Positions 25,232-39,200 are shown, counted from the first letter of the stretch. The stretch: 64,000 nucleotides of DNA from Narthecium ossifragum (GCA_963920575.1 OY986969.1:27567434-27631433), one strand, 5' to 3'. Notes: generated by a model not told the origin, from the letters alone. Translations and numbers: made by a program.

Positions 25232-26556
25232 GGCCAAAAAGCACTTCAATACCCTGTAGTTTTGCAATTTTGCAGTTTAGTACCACTTACTTTTAAAATT
25301 ATCAAAAAATGCTCCAACTTACTATACTGGTCATTTTGGACCCAACGGACTGACGGTGTGAGATGGGGTGACGGTAAATATTCACGTAAACGGTGAGATA
25401 TCTCGGCATCCTCCCTCTCGCTTACCACTGGCCTCCACTCCGTTGTCGACGAACATGCTACATGCGACGATGAGGATGGAGACCTCAGAGGAGGGGATGT
25501 CGGACTTGGAGAGGAGAGAAACAGAATAGAGGAAGAGAAACAGAGGATCCCACATACTTGGAGAAACAGAACAGAGGAAGAGAAACAGAGAAACAGAACA
25601 AAGCTACCCATGCTCGACCTCGCTGCCGCCCTCTTTGCCGCCGGCCTTGCCGTCAACGTTCTCGTAACCCCCAAGAACCTCCATCTCCCCTCACCCCCTC
25701 CTCTCTCGCTGCCCCTCCATCCAGAACAGAGCTACCCATGCTCGCCCTTGCTGCCGCCCTCTCTGTCGCCGCCCTCGCCGTCAACGTCCTCGTCACCCCC
25801 AAGAACCTCCATCTCCTCTCACCCCCTCCTCTCTCGCTGCCCCTCCATCCACCCCCTCGTCCTCCCCTTCCCCACCACCACCCTCATCTCTGCCGGCATC
25901 GAGAACCTAAAGGACCTTCACCCGTCCTACTTTGCCGCCACCCTCTATGTCCTCGTCGCCCTCTACCACCCTCTCCTCGCCTGGGCTCGAGCCAACACCA
26001 GAAACCCCTTCGACGCCATCATCTCCGACTTCTTTCTCGGCTGGACCCACCGCCTCGTCGCCGTCCTCCGCATCCCTCGTCTCGTCTTCTGCCCATCCGG
26101 CGCGTATGCCGTCGCCGTCATCGTCTTCAGCCTCTGGCGCCGCATGCCTCGCCGTCCTGACGAAGAAGATGACCACTTTCCAGTCGATTTCCCGGAGTAC
26201 TAGTGGCGTCGTTGGCCGGCGAGGCAAGACGCCGGCGGTGGAAGCTTGGGGGACGCCAGATCTAAGCCAACACGGCTCCGTTGGACGCCGGATCTCCATC
26301 TCCGGTAGGTACCCTCTCTCTTCCTCCCGTATCTCTCTCACACTTCACCACGTCAGCGAAAACCAATCAAAATGGACCGAATACCAGTCAAAATTAAGCA
26401 CAGTGGCTGGTTTACCGTTAAAATGTGTAACGGCGTCGGATGATGGGTTTATACTGCACTATTATGTAACTTGGAGCATTTTTTGATAATTTTGAAAGTA
26501 CATGGTACTAAACTGTAAAACTGGGAAACTACAGGGTACTGAAGTGCTTGTTGGCC
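25232..26556 (+). mobile_element. Pack-MULE carrying a UGT fragment
   Basis: A 1,325-bp non-autonomous element has long terminal inverted repeats. The left end runs GGCCAAAAAGCACTTCAATA through CCCTGTAGTTTTGC, AGTTTAGTACCA and ATCAAAAAATGCTCCAA. The right end is the inverted counterpart over about 90-100 bp, ending GTGCTTGTTGGCC. A 10-bp direct repeat TTTTTTTAAT flanks it (25222-25231 and 26557-26566), in the 9-11 bp range of Mutator-like elements. No transposase is present. The interior is GC-rich, unlike its surroundings, and contains coding sequence captured from a UDP-glycosyltransferase gene. This is the Pack-MULE arrangement common in monocots. Confidence 0.85.
25610..26203 (+). pseudogene. 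UGT89-like glycosyltransferase fragment, rearranged
   Basis: This matches the N-terminal (acceptor-side) third of plant UDP-glycosyltransferases of the UGT89 type. Recognisable parts are LAAALFAAGLAVNVLVTPKN, HPSIHPLVLPFPTT, NPFDAIISDFFLGWTHRL and RIPRLVFCPSGAYA, then an acidic segment and FPVDFPEY. The whole C-terminal half, including the UDP-sugar-binding PSPG box, is missing. The 5' part is tandemly duplicated: the segment from CTGCCGCCCTCT to CCCTCCATCC occurs at about 25,622-25,722 and again at about 25,750-25,850. The second copy is in another frame before the reading resumes. The ORF stays open for 197 codons but cannot encode an active enzyme. It lies wholly inside the Pack-MULE. Confidence 0.8.
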
Positions 26557-27028
26557 TTTTTTTAATCATATTTTTTAAATTTAGTCATATAATATTTAAT
26601 AGGGAATCTATTGGCAGGGAATGTTCCATGTAAGAAACTTGGCGGGGTTATCACTGAAACTATGATCGATTCCACACATCATAGGCATATTTCACGTGAG
26701 AGAGAGAAAGGAGCACGAGATCCAGATCGAGCCCACCAATCCACCGACAATTGCTCTCGGGACAGTGCCCCTCAATCGATTCTAAAAGCCGTGCACTATT
26801 TCCTCTGGCTCTGCAGTGTGCCACACGAAACAAATAAAACCTCTAATCTTGTCCTCTCTGTCCTTGTCATTTTTTTGAGCAGCTGTACCCGAAGGCCGGT
26901 GATATTAGTAACAACAACTATACAATAATTCTACATGCTGTGCTCGGCATTTAATTGTTTAAACGGGTATTTGACATCATAGCTACAAGAAAGGTATATT
27001 CATGTCAAATTAGGGTCCTGACATACTA

Positions 27029-27747
27029 TTGGAATTCTTGGTGAGCTCGATGGGAGGGGAGAGGGCAAGGAAGCAGAGGACTTTTTTGACGGTAGGGATG
27101 TGGATCATATGGAAATATCGTAATTCTTGGATCTTTGATCACCATGGAGAGTCTTCTTGGGTCGTGGCTTGCAAGATTAGAAGGTTAGTAAGGGAGGATG
27201 GTAAAATTATAACGCAGACGAAGAACTTGGTTGAACGGAGGAGCGAAGTGCAGGTGGTGCGATCTGACGCCTCCATTGATCCAAGTTCTGGTGCTGCGTT
27301 GTTTGGCGCGGTGGGCTTTGAGGAGGACGGTTCCATGACATGGGCGATTGGTGCTCCAATTGGATGTGAAGGTGTGCTTCAAGCAGAAATGGTTGCCATA
27401 GACTTGGCGTTGAAAGAAGTGGCTGCTAGGGGATTTATCAGAATTGTTGCAGAATCTGATTCTTTAGATGCGATCCAGATCTTAACTGGTTCACGTCTAT
27501 GGCCAAAAAATTGAAGGGGCTAGCTAACGAGGTGTGGCTTAATGCCCTGTGATTTACTTTTATCCTATTTCTCTATATTCCACGCTCATGTAATGATAAA
27601 ACGGATGAAATTGCTCGTTTTTGTCGTCGTCTGAGGACGAGCTTTGTTTGGATCCAAGAAGATGGATATGATGTTTTAGATAGGTTGTTGTAATTTGCTA
27701 TGTTCTTAACCCTCGGGCTTAACTCTTCGAAAAATTAAAAAAAAAAC
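27029..27747 (+). pseudogene. LINE 3' remnant with RNase H domain
   Basis: An open frame to 27,514 reads GMWIIWKYRNSWIFDH, the segment that links the zf-RVT region to RNase H in plant LINEs. It continues with an RNase H-like domain: RSDASIDPSSGAALFGAVGF, LQAEMVAIDLALKEVAARG and VAESDSLDAIQILTG, so the Asp, Glu and Asp positions are kept. After a stop the homology resumes out of frame with IPRSCNDKTDEIARFCRR at about 27,575-27,630. An A-rich run at about 27,737-27,749 resembles a retrotransposed 3' end. The reverse transcriptase and endonuclease are absent. A host RNase H-like gene fragment is the alternative. Confidence 0.65.
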
Positions 27748-27749
27748 AC

Positions 27750-30700
27750 CTATACAACAAGACTCTTTGTCCTTGTCATTTGACATCCAAAACACACGCA
27801 CACAGTCGTTGATTAAGAAGGAGACGCGTGTGCCATTTTAGATTCGGAATAATATTGTGCAGGTAGGCAACGTAATATTCATATGCAGAACAACTCGCAC
27901 AGTAGAGATCATACAAGCTTATCTGCGAGGTTCTTCAGAACTGAACATGAACATATTACAATCAAATACCAAAAGAAAACGAGACCCATTTTCCAGAAAC
28001 AGTCTTTTGATCATCTTTTGCTTTTCCAATCCGACGGTGACGGACCTATTCCTTACTAAAACATTAGGAACAATTGCACAGGCTTAATTGTAGAGAAATG
28101 AGCATCTGATTCCAACAACAACAACAGGCAGGGCAGTTTAAAAGCAAACGGAGAATGTTGCCACCTCAACAGCTAGAATAACTTTGCACAAAAGATCTGA
28201 TTGCACTACCCAGCTAACCAGTTACCAGGCCCATCATATATATGGGACAACATATAGAATCTAATGAATCAAAGGTAAAAGGGTATTGGAATGCTGTGCG
28301 TTACCCATGTCCCATTATATATGTAACGACTAACGATTAGATGGTGCATAAAATTCTTATCTTCTAGGGAACTTAAATCCTTTTTACGATAATATAGAAG
28401 TGATCATTAAAGCCCTATCCCTATGACCATTGACTACTGATACTTAAGACCAAGCTACAGCGTAGATTACCAAAAAAAACAAAAGTGAGCTGGTGGGGAT
28501 TAGCAATTCTCATCCTATCTCATACAAGTCAAACCGCGAATATTTCCATCAATATTTCTATCCAAGCACTTGATTGCACGTTCCAAAGAAAATAAAATAA
28601 TATAGAGATCATGAATATTTCTATCAAAACCTAACCGTTGTTGTGTGTAGGTTTAGTTTGGTGGCGTGTTTTTCAAGTAAGTTCTTCAATGAGAGTCCTA
28701 ACGAGTCATCGGAGCGAACGATCGAATCCTTCCGAGCATCATGAATTCGATTGATTTGTTTGTCTTCTTGTACATCAGTAGGGCCTTTGGTTAGGGGGTT
28801 GATTTCTGCTTTATGCCTAAGAAAACGTTGTGATTAAGCCTGTGTTGTGGATCGATCGTACTGAATCCGGCCGGTTCCAGGAATCCAACCTCCGTAATTT
28901 GGCTGCGCCATCATGTCAATGTGCTGTGGTTGAACTACACATAGATCACGTGGATCGTACGTATCAGCTGCCCCCTGTCCCTCCTTCCTCCTCCTCAACC
29001 CTTGGATACCACTCTACTACTGATCTTGTTTGATCTGCTAATATTTGATCTTTAAGCCGGAGGAGGAGCATGGTACGGGAGAATATAGCCAGATATTTGC
29101 ACATGTGATGCCTGCCTCCTACTAAATCAATATCTACTCTGAGTCTCTGAGTCTCTGACCTAGGAAGATTTTGGAGCGAGTGTTTTTTTCTTCCTTTCTT
29201 TCTTACTCCGCCCTCCAGCAACCGGATCTCTCGCCTGCTTAGCTTTGACATTAGAAGATAAAAAGGCAACAACAATTCTTCCAAATTTTGGAATATGAGA
29301 CATCCATCTTCTTTCTGTTATTTGGTGGCTGATTTATCGGGGCCGCCGGGTTCCATCATGCATCCGGCAGTGTCAGAAACTGACAGCGTCGAGTCCTTTA
29401 TTTATTTAAAATAATGATCCGGGTCCTCCCAGAAGATGGAGGACCCCATCCATCCACCATCCACCATCCACATGGGGCATGACAATCATATTTGCATGTG
29501 CATGCATTACTTACATACATACTACTTATGTGGTTTTTAAGTGCCACGGCAGAAACTGCTTTGGTTTGAAGAATTAATGAGCATTTATAGCTAATTTGCT
29601 TGCTAATAAATCCATTCATAGAAAATCGCATTCGGATCTCGAATGGGGAGCAGCAGCTCATTGATCACCTGCATCCTGTCGGCAGTGACTAACGGCAAGG
29701 TCGATGCTCATGGTGGTTGGGTCGTCGATCAGATTCAGTTGTCTCGTCTCGTTTGATGCAAGCCATCGAAAAGCCATTAGTAGACAGCGATAGAGCTGGG
29801 CATTAGCATTTTCTAACAAATAGTGTTTTCAACTCAATTATATGGACAAAAAGCTCATGGCTGCATCAAACTGTACGAATGGTGTTACTTAGATGCCAAG
29901 AAAACTTTTGAAGATTATATTTATTTGTATTATGTTCTCTTTTGAAGACTTTCTAGTACGATTCGGTCATTCTGTCCAGCAATATAAACGATCATAGTCT
30001 TCTCTTCTCTCTTTAAAATCCAATCTTGTACAACTCCGTCACAGAACAAAAACTTAAATTACGGTGTCCTCTGTACCAAAATTTCAATTATACAAGTATT
30101 GGAATTGTAAATCTATACTCCAAGACATCTCTGGCTCCAGTTTTGCAGTGAAGTTAGTTTGTGGCAGCTTGCCCTGCTTGGATAATCGTAAATCTATACT
30201 CCAAGACATCCGGGGGCATGGCTGGCGGGTAGCTTTAGTGAGTTTGTTATTGTGCGTAGTATTCCTAGGGGACCTGGGTGAATGGGGCCTGCAGACGGTG
30301 TAAGCAATCTAAGCAAGCTAGATTGCTTTGGGAAGAGGTTGGTGGAGGGAGCCCGCGGCTGTGGGTTCCCACGAATACGATGGGTTTCTGTCCCCAGTGT
30401 TCTACATTGGGTCAGTAGCTTCGGTTTATTAATTATTAAAGAAGAACAAGAAGAAGAAGAAGAAGATGATGATGAGTACTATTTTAATAGCGCACCACAT
30501 TGCAGTTGTAACAGAAGATTGGCTGCATGCATGTTACAAGCGGTCATCTCCATCCTAAAAGTTTTTTAAAAAAGACTTGCTAATTGATTTGTGTAATCGT
30601 GCCTTGGTATTACTTTAACTAGCTATATAGCACTAGCAGAGCCTATAATCCTCCCTGAACCCTCGCAACAGCCTTAATCATATCTCTATCTATATTTCTA

Positions 30701-31235
30701 TTTACTGTTTCATGTCTGTTCATATATATAATAAACCCAGAGAAATAATATAGTGTCAGTTATACTGACTGTCTGGTATTGATCCGGAACTGAACAATTC
30801 TAAAAGAAAACAAGGACAAAAAACTAACGACCCACCATATAATTATTACTTAGTAGAAATCCGAGTCCGAGAGGAGGTTGATGTTGATGTTTTCATTATC
30901 AATTTGTCATGCATATTTCATATGGTAGTATCCTTGTGAGGGGGCTCCTCTAATTAATTGCGTTCATCTATATATGACATGCGCACTGCGCACCCAAATT
31001 AATTAATTAATTAATAGATTAGATTAAATTGGGCGATCGAGTTAAAACTCATGAGGATGAGGTCGGGCGTTCGACCGACATTTTTCCGTTCGGCTTCCCT
31101 TTTCTTTTATATTAGGAGGCAAACAGGAAAAAAGAAGGCATGATCCGTGTCTGTATCTTGTTACTAGTAAACGAGGGAGAGGTGTTTGCGCAATTGGTGC
31201 ACATATGACGACATATGCGTGGGGTTTATGCTTTC

Positions 31236-31271
<36 letters not shown>

Positions 31272-33120
31272 TCATGCATATCGATGAACTACTCCCTCCT
31301 CCCGACAGGGCAGTTGGTGCATATTGATTTCGTGGAACAATTGTGAAAGAAGAGAGGAGGCGGGCTGGCTTTGGCTACCTCCACCGTGAGACACCGGATA
31401 GCTGGCTAGGTACCGCGCATTACCGCCGTATATATAACCAGGCCCATCCATCAGTCAATGCTACTTGATTAACTCGAGTTTACTTACTTAGCTAGCTGCC
31501 CATGCTCTGTATTTAGTTAGTTCACAGACTCACGTTATTATGTATGTATGTCAATGTCTTCGTGCTCAACTCATCAAAAAAATGTCAATGTCTAACGTGT
31601 TGAAAAAGAGATACGAATTAAAGAAAAAGAGATGGGATTATATAAAAAAGGGGTGTGTGTGTAGTGGACCAGTGGCGGTGGTGGTGGAATTAGTTTTATG
31701 GTTAATTGGTAAAAGTCCAAGATTAATGAAAGTTTTGGGTAAAACCCTTATTTATCAGTTTTTCAAGACAATAACATCATTTGTTAATTATTTTAGTTAA
31801 TTAGTAATGTTAGATAACAAGAATAGCCCTACAAATTTATCAAAAGACTGATTTGGATTGGAGAGAAAAAATGGTGTATTCGGCGGCTGAGATTTGTCGG
31901 AGCTTGATTGCCGACAAAGAGGGCTCTTCGGAGCGTGGGACCGGTGCAGGAGAGTTTGTGGAGGTCTAAGTAAGCGATCCACCTGATCCGATCGTGAAAT
32001 AGGACTCTGAGATGACCAGATCTAGAGATTAGACGATCGTGGTTTTGGGTGAAGTTGGTCGGTGCCGGAGAAGTCAATGGCGATAGCAGCGAAGGTACTA
32101 AAAGGTTTATGAATATGAGGCGAATATTTTGGGGTGGTTGGATTGGAGTTTGGCGTGGAGGGTCGCGGGGCTCTTGTGCGATGTTGGATGAGATCGGGGC
32201 AGCAGCGGAGCTCGTTGACGGTCGTGTCGGAGGAGAGAGGAGGGAGAAAATGATAGAAAAAAATAGAAAAAATTGTATTTTGAACTTTTTCTATGGGTTT
32301 TGTGTTTTTAGCCCAGAGAAATTGGTTCGGGGTTAATAGCGAATGTCATGGGTCAAGGACAAATGCCGCACCCCGTTTTATGGTTCTGACTAAATTCCTC
32401 TTAATTTTATAATCATTATAGGGCTTGGGTTTTGAAAGAGAATTAGTTGGACGTTAGGGATGCCCTCCCCTCTTTGAGTCTTCACGCACTTTCCATTCAT
32501 CACCCGACACTCCACCTGCTCTCCGAAAGTGAGGAAGGGAGGAAGGAGGGCAACTCAAACCCCGCCCATATTATTTTGCGTATATATTCGGTCCTCATCC
32601 TCCTCTCCGGTTTGTGTATCTCGATCGACTCAGCTCCCAGATCTCAGGAAAAGCCTTGCTCTCTTCCTGATCTTTAGATGACCTGCATTGGCCTTAATTA
32701 GCTATAGACTAGTTTGAGAGAAAGATTGGATTCAACCAGCTGGGTTCCTTTCTAATCGTTTCGGCCATCCCAGATTGCTCCCCTCCGACGTCCTCTCTAA
32801 GATATATAACCATATCTCTCTCTCTCTCCTCTTATTTATTAATCTCTTCTTCTTCTTCTTCTTTCTTCTTCTTCCTCCTCCTGCTCTCCTTTCGGGATCG
32901 GTGGGTCTGGAGCCCATGAATGACTACTGACTGACAAGTCCAGCTCCACCAGATCCCTTGTTTAGTTTTCCAGCAAAATCCCCTCCGTCTCCATTTCCAC
33001 ATTGAAACCTCCTAGCCAGCCAGCCACCAAAGATTCGTGCTTTTCTCGCAAGAGAAAAAAAAAAAAAGAAAGAAAGAGAAAAGAAAAGCAAATAAATAAA
33101 GAAAGACGGAGGATATATAG
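27750..33120. other. intergenic region upstream of CslA
   Basis: 5.4 kb with no recognised gene. A TA microsatellite lies at about 31,240-31,268. A promoter-like segment with GTATATATAACC near 31,429 has no identifiable downstream coding exon before CslA. CT-rich and A-rich tracts (32,815-32,885 and 33,050-33,110) precede the CslA promoter. ORFs at 31.5-32.3 kb show no family features. Confidence 0.45.
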
Positions 33121-33127
33121 ACCAGCC

Positions 33128-33134
33128 TATATAA
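33128..33134 (+). promoter_or_regulatory. TATA box of the CslA gene
   Basis: TATATAA within CCTATATAACC lies 140 bp before the CslA ATG. Transcription should therefore start near 33,160, giving a 5' UTR of about 110-115 nt that includes a CT-rich stretch. Confidence 0.65.
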
Positions 33135-33274
33135 CCGTTGGCAGCCACCTCATTCTTCTATAGCTCGAGCTAGGTCGCACGTCGATCGAGGGACGGTCAC
33201 TCCGTCCAAAGTCCCCTTCTTTTCTTTCTTCTTTCTATCTTTCTTCTCTCTCCTCTGCTTCAAGGCAAGAAAAT

Positions 33275-36200
33275 ATGGAGAGGTTATCGTCGACGACCCT
33301 GCTGCCGGAGGCCTTCCACGGGGCGAGGGATGACATTGTGGAGCAGATGGGCCTGGTCTGGCAGCAGGTGAAGGCGCCCGTGATCGTCCCTCTGCTCAGG
33401 CTCTCCGTCTTCCTCTGCCTCGCCATGTCGGTCATGCTCTTCGTCGAGAAGGTCTACATGGCCGTCGTCATCGTCTTCCTAAAGCTCTTCGGCATGAGGC
33501 CCGACAAGCGCTACAAGTGGGAGCCGATGAGGGACGACATCGAGCTGGGGAATGCCCAATACCCCATGGTTCTCGTCCAGATCCCAATGTACAACGAAAA
33601 AGAGGTCCCTTTTTTTTCCCGTTCAACATCCCCTGTTTTTTCCCTTAATTAATCTGTGGCCTTTTGAGATATATCGATGTTGATGATGGTCATCCTCCTG
33701 TTCTTGACTAGCTTCCGTGGTCATATATTACCTTCTTTATTTACTTTATAGTTCTTTTTCCCTGGGAATTATAGGTATACCAGCTCTCCATAGGAGCTGC
33801 TTGTGGGCTTTCATGGCCGTCCGACCGGATTATAATTCAAGTGCTCGACGATTCTACAGACCCCATTATTAAGGTAAGTCAATTCCTTCTAGTAGGGGGA
33901 GAGACACAGAGAACATGGAGATGCCTCATTTCTTCTTTCTATATCCAATTTTACTTCTCTCTCTCTCTTTCTCTACCATTAATTCTGACCGTAAATTTGG
34001 TGGATTATATATATATGGTAATTTCAGTTTTCTTTGATCCTTCAAATTAGTCAGATTTGTTTGCGTTTCACCATTCCTAATAATACTAGCACCGAGTTCA
34101 ACTATTGGGCATCCGCGCGTGCAGCCAATGATTAACGTCCAGTTGTGATGATACTATGGATTTCAGCGCAAGAATCCAATTATCTTCGTTATGCGTTATG
34201 TTGGTCTTTGATAGTGAAGCAATTCCAATATTAAAGCCCGAAACAATCCCTCATTAAAGGAATCATAATTAATGCTAAAAGATGTTGTAGTGCTATCTGG
34301 GCATCGGAATTAGGCGTCTTGCGGCAGAGATCTGACATCAGACGTGGGCTGGTGGTTGGCTGGCAGGAAATGGTCCAGGTGGAGTGTCAACGATGGGCGA
34401 GCAAGGGGATCAACATTAAGTACGAGATCAGAGACAGCCGGAACGGCTACAAGGCCGGCGCTCTCCGGGAGGGGATGAAGCACGGCTACGTCAAGGGGTG
34501 CGACTACGTCGCCATATTCGACGCCGACTTCCAACCAGAGCCCGACTTCCTCTGGCGCACCATTCCCTTCCTCGTCTACAACCCCGAACTCGGACTCGTT
34601 CAGGCCCGATGGAAGTTCGGTATGATCTCTGTCTGTCTCCGTCTCTCTCTCTCTCACACACGCCTTAATGCTTCCCTTCTTAGTTAGTTAGTACATACAT
34701 ACATAGTCTTTTAATTAGTTTAGAATTAGAATTAGAATTAGAATTAGCATGCTTACAGTAAAGTAGAGATCCAGAAGTAGCTATTCTTTCTGATAAGACT
34801 CTTTTCTCTGTTGCTGTCCGTAGATCTTAGAATAGATGCTCATGCCGCAGTGTCGGTGACCAGCCTCCTTTTTGTATGTTATGTTTTTACTGTTGGCCAA
34901 ATCATATGCTTTGCTGGCTGTCTCGCCTTTGCCTGCCTTTTCCAAATTTCACATGCATGTCCGCGCGTGTAATATGTATCTCTTCTCTTCTCTTCCTCTT
35001 TTTGTATGTCCGTTTCTATCTATAGTTGGGACTTGGGGAGCGCTGCAGCGAGCACCGTGCCGGCTTTAATTGGTGATCGTGGGGACTGGGATTTAAGATG
35101 ATTTGGGACCTACCCTTCCCAACCTCTTCCTCTAACCTTTTTTTCGTCGGTAACTAAAAGGTCATACTTGTAATAAGGATAGCCTGCCATAAATACCACG
35201 ACCTCTCTCTGCTCAGATAACCACCCACCCACCCTCCTTTCCTGATTTGGTTTTCTTGAAACAAGCATCTAGGCCATACTTCTTTAATAAATCATATGGA
35301 ATATGGTACGTATATATATCGTGCACCTCATGCATGTGCATCTAAATATCTAATACTCGTAGCGGGCTTAGTTATTTTGCTCACGTAATTAGTGATATCA
35401 TATTCCAACCTACACGTGCCGGCGCCGAACCCCGCAGATTTCCAGGCACGCTAGAATGGGTCCCCCCCTTGCGGTGCCGACACACACTCCCAAGTCCTAC
35501 CCCACCCAAAGCGAGAGCGTCCTCCCGTCTAGCGTGATGGGTTGCTTCCTTCCATCCACAAATCCAAGTAAGCTTGCTTAATGTCACAAGGTTACAGAGA
35601 CTTACGTACGGACGTGAAGGTTAGAGTGACTTGGGCATTTTGAGTGTTCCCATCTGTAATAAGAGAAGTCGAGGAAGAGCCCGCCGAGGCCATCGAGGAT
35701 TAGACGTATGTCTTTTATGTCACTTGATACCATAAAAGAAAGAAGGAATATAGTGGAATCTCTGCTCTCTCACCTTGACGTGAGAGTCTCTGTTTTTATT
35801 TTATTATTTAGTATAGCTGATATGGTTACATGGTTACAATAGATAACGATAAAGACTCAAACTGATTTATAAAATTCAAATGACTTTAGAGAGTAAAAAA
35901 CATGGCTGCATGTCTAGATCCTCGGCGCAGATTGCTAGGAATTAGGTAGACGTACGTGGTCTCTTTCTTAATTTACACGTTATCCATTCATCAATCAGGG
36001 AGTGAAAAGAGGACTAAAGACAACGTAATTCATACATGGCACGTTACCCTCACTCATATCACGATACATGGTGACATAATGCATGTTCCTTTCCCAGTCT
36101 CCTGCGTTCGTCATCGTCCATGTGAGATTCGAGTGACTCCAATCACCTAACTAGAAATCAGTGACCATGCACAACAAAAAGTTATTACATGAGAGCAAGC

Positions 36201-39200
36201 GTGACGTCGTTTAGTGATCCCCCGATTTAGTCAGTCACCTCCCTCCCCTAAGCCTGTCCTATAGAAGAGATCGTATAAGGATTTTGCTACAGCTTCCATT
36301 CTTTTTTCTATTCTGTTAGCTGTTACCCTTGGCACGGCACTGGGAGGTGAATGTAGTCGGCAAAACTGAGACTTCTTGTGGCGAGAGAGATCGATCAAAG
36401 AGTTGCACGTAGTTTAGTACCACGCAAGTCTTTAATAGCTAGTCAGTCGAGTAGTCCTCTTGACCATGGAGGCCTGCCCCTCCCCCATGTGCAATTATTC
36501 TGCTAGCATGGTGCTGCTGCTGCATGCTGCAGAGTTTTTGACTCTTGTTTCGACGCTACCTGTATGCGTTGCATATATGCGCGCGGCTGCCTGTTATGCC
36601 TGGTATATAGTAGGCCCAAACCCTTTTCTACTGCCCTCACCCCGCCGTTGGGTGGGCCTGGCTAGCTCCCACCACTCCACCGACAAAGGTCCACCATCTA
36701 ATTTCTTCCTCTCTTTTCTTTTCTACCATCCTTTCCGTTATCTTTCTTCTTACGACTCTTCTATATGGATATGTCATGGCCTCATGATATATGTCGGGCA
36801 TGAAGTTTAATCTCTAAACAATCTGATAATTCGGTTTTTGATTTAAGTAAGCATTTATGCCGAATATCGGGCCAGCTGTGGATCGGGTGCTTTTGTCATG
36901 CATGAAACCTCTGTTCATGAGTCATGACATGTAAGTGCTTATGGCTGTGGAGAAACAACAACACTAGCTATATGATGATCGGGCACCTTCCCATCCCATG
37001 TGGATGTGGCTTCACTAGCTGCCATACATATATGCATATATGTTGTCTTTTAACTTTGATAGATCGGCCTGCTGCTGTAGCTGATGCTCAATTCAACAAT
37101 CTCTAATTGCTAATTCATTAGATCACCCTGTCGGAGTTGGCTCATATTCTATGGATGCTACAGTACCCGATTAATAAGCTAGGGTACGGAGTGGAGCTCC
37201 AGGGTCCCGGCAGTGGCCGGCCTTCTCCCTCCTTCCCGTGGACGTAGGCAATTGCCGAACCACATAAATCTATGTGTCTTTGTGCGTGTGATTGCCGTCT
37301 TGCTTAGTTGCTACTGGTAACAGACCCCGCAAAAGGTTTAAGTATATGGCAATTTGCCAAATTACATCATGTCGCGGCTCTACTATTTACTCCATCTGTC
37401 CTGGCTACGAACATAAATTAATTAATTTCCACCCCGACACCACACATCCCAATCTCATGCATTTATTAAGTCACTGCTTAGTCTGTGCCAGGCTCATCCT
37501 CAACTTCATGTTTACACTGACTCCAGGCCCTTGCATTTATTTCTTGGTCTTTTTGACTACCTAGTATATATAGATCCTAGCTACTTAGTTTGATCATATT
37601 ATATTCTTTTAAAAGAGAAGAGAAGTTATTTAATTCTTAATTTCAAAATAATCAACTTAAGATCGATTTGATTCCTAAAGTTGAAATCCCAATTGGTTGC
37701 AGTGAATTCAGACGAGTGCCTGATGACGAGAATGCAGGAGATGTCCCTGGATTACCATTTCACAGTGGAGCAAGAAGTGGGATCCTCAACCTATGCCTTC
37801 TTCGGCTTCAACGGTACGTACGTACGTGTGAGCCCCTCCGTTTAATTGCTTTATTTCTTATCTCCTAATTAGCATATTCTCCACAGGCACTGCTGGTGTT
37901 TGGCGCATTGCAGCTCTCAATGAGGCAGGTGGGTGGAAAGACAGAACCACCGTGGAGGACATGGATTTGGCTGTTCGTGCCAGCCTCAAAGGATGGAAGT
38001 TTGTTTTCCTTGCCAATCTCATGGTATGCCAATTCTCAACAATTAAACAATCATGGCTGATCCCCCAAAACTTTTGCATGCCATAAATATACATTCTCTC
38101 AGGGTCCGTTTGGCTCGGGATCCGGGATCCGCGGTATCCATACCGTGGACGGCATCCGCTCGTCCCGAGCGGACACTGAAAACGGAATCCGCCAATTCAC
38201 CGGATTCACCGGATTCCGCCCATTCACTCCGAGCCAAACAGGCCCTCAATCGATTCCTGGTTAATTCGTTTTTGCTTTAGGTCAAAAATGAATTGCCGAG
38301 TACCCTGAAGGCCTATCGCTACCAGCAGCATAGATGGTCTTGTGGACCAGCAAACTTGTTTAGGAAAATGGTGATGGAGATTGCAAGGAACAAGGTTAGT
38401 AGTAGAAGAACTACAAATGACCAGATAATTTTAATTTAAGCTTGCAGATAAGGATACATCATGGATATATATGCATGGTTTAATTCATTAATTAGTAAGC
38501 TGACAGAGTCTTATTTTTTTTTGGCCACTGCGCTGCAGAAAGTCACTCTATGGAAGAAAGTTCATGTGATCTACAACTTCTTCTTCGTCCGGAAGATCAT
38601 TGCCCACATTGTAACTTTTGTGTTTTATTGTGTGGTGATCCCTGCAACCGTCCTTGTTCCTGAAGTTGGCATCCCAAAATGGGGTTCTGTTTACATCCCT
38701 TGCATCATTACTCTACTCAATGCCGTTGGAACTCCAAGGTATGAAACGTGCTATATATAAATGCATGTGGATCTCTACCTTCTTCTTCTTTTTTTCTTCT
38801 TCATGTTATCGATAGCTTAATTTTGTTAATTTATCTGAATTGCCACACCAACTCCAATTAATCCCAAGATTTTCGTTTGTAAGTTTTACTGTGATGATTC
38901 CCACCCAGTCTGATGTCTCAAAAATTGTTGCAGGTCACTTCACTTGGTGGTATTCTGGATCCTATTTGAGAATGTAATGTCATTGCACAGGACAAAAGCT
39001 ACATTTATTGGTCTGCTTGAGGCAGGAAGAGTGAATGAATGGGTGGTCACAGAAAAACTGGGAGAGACTCTAAAGACAAAAGCAGCAGGTCATGCTAACA
39101 AAGCGGCTAGGAAACTGCGATTTAGGTTGGGAGATAGGTACGTAGGTAAATCAAACCCTCATTGCATGCATGCGTATCTTATCTTAATTTTTTTTGGTCT

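Noticed and set aside
25610..26203. Functional UDP-glycosyltransferase gene
   Set aside because: It lacks the C-terminal half and the PSPG box, has an internal duplication, and is enclosed by MULE termini. It is therefore a captured fragment.
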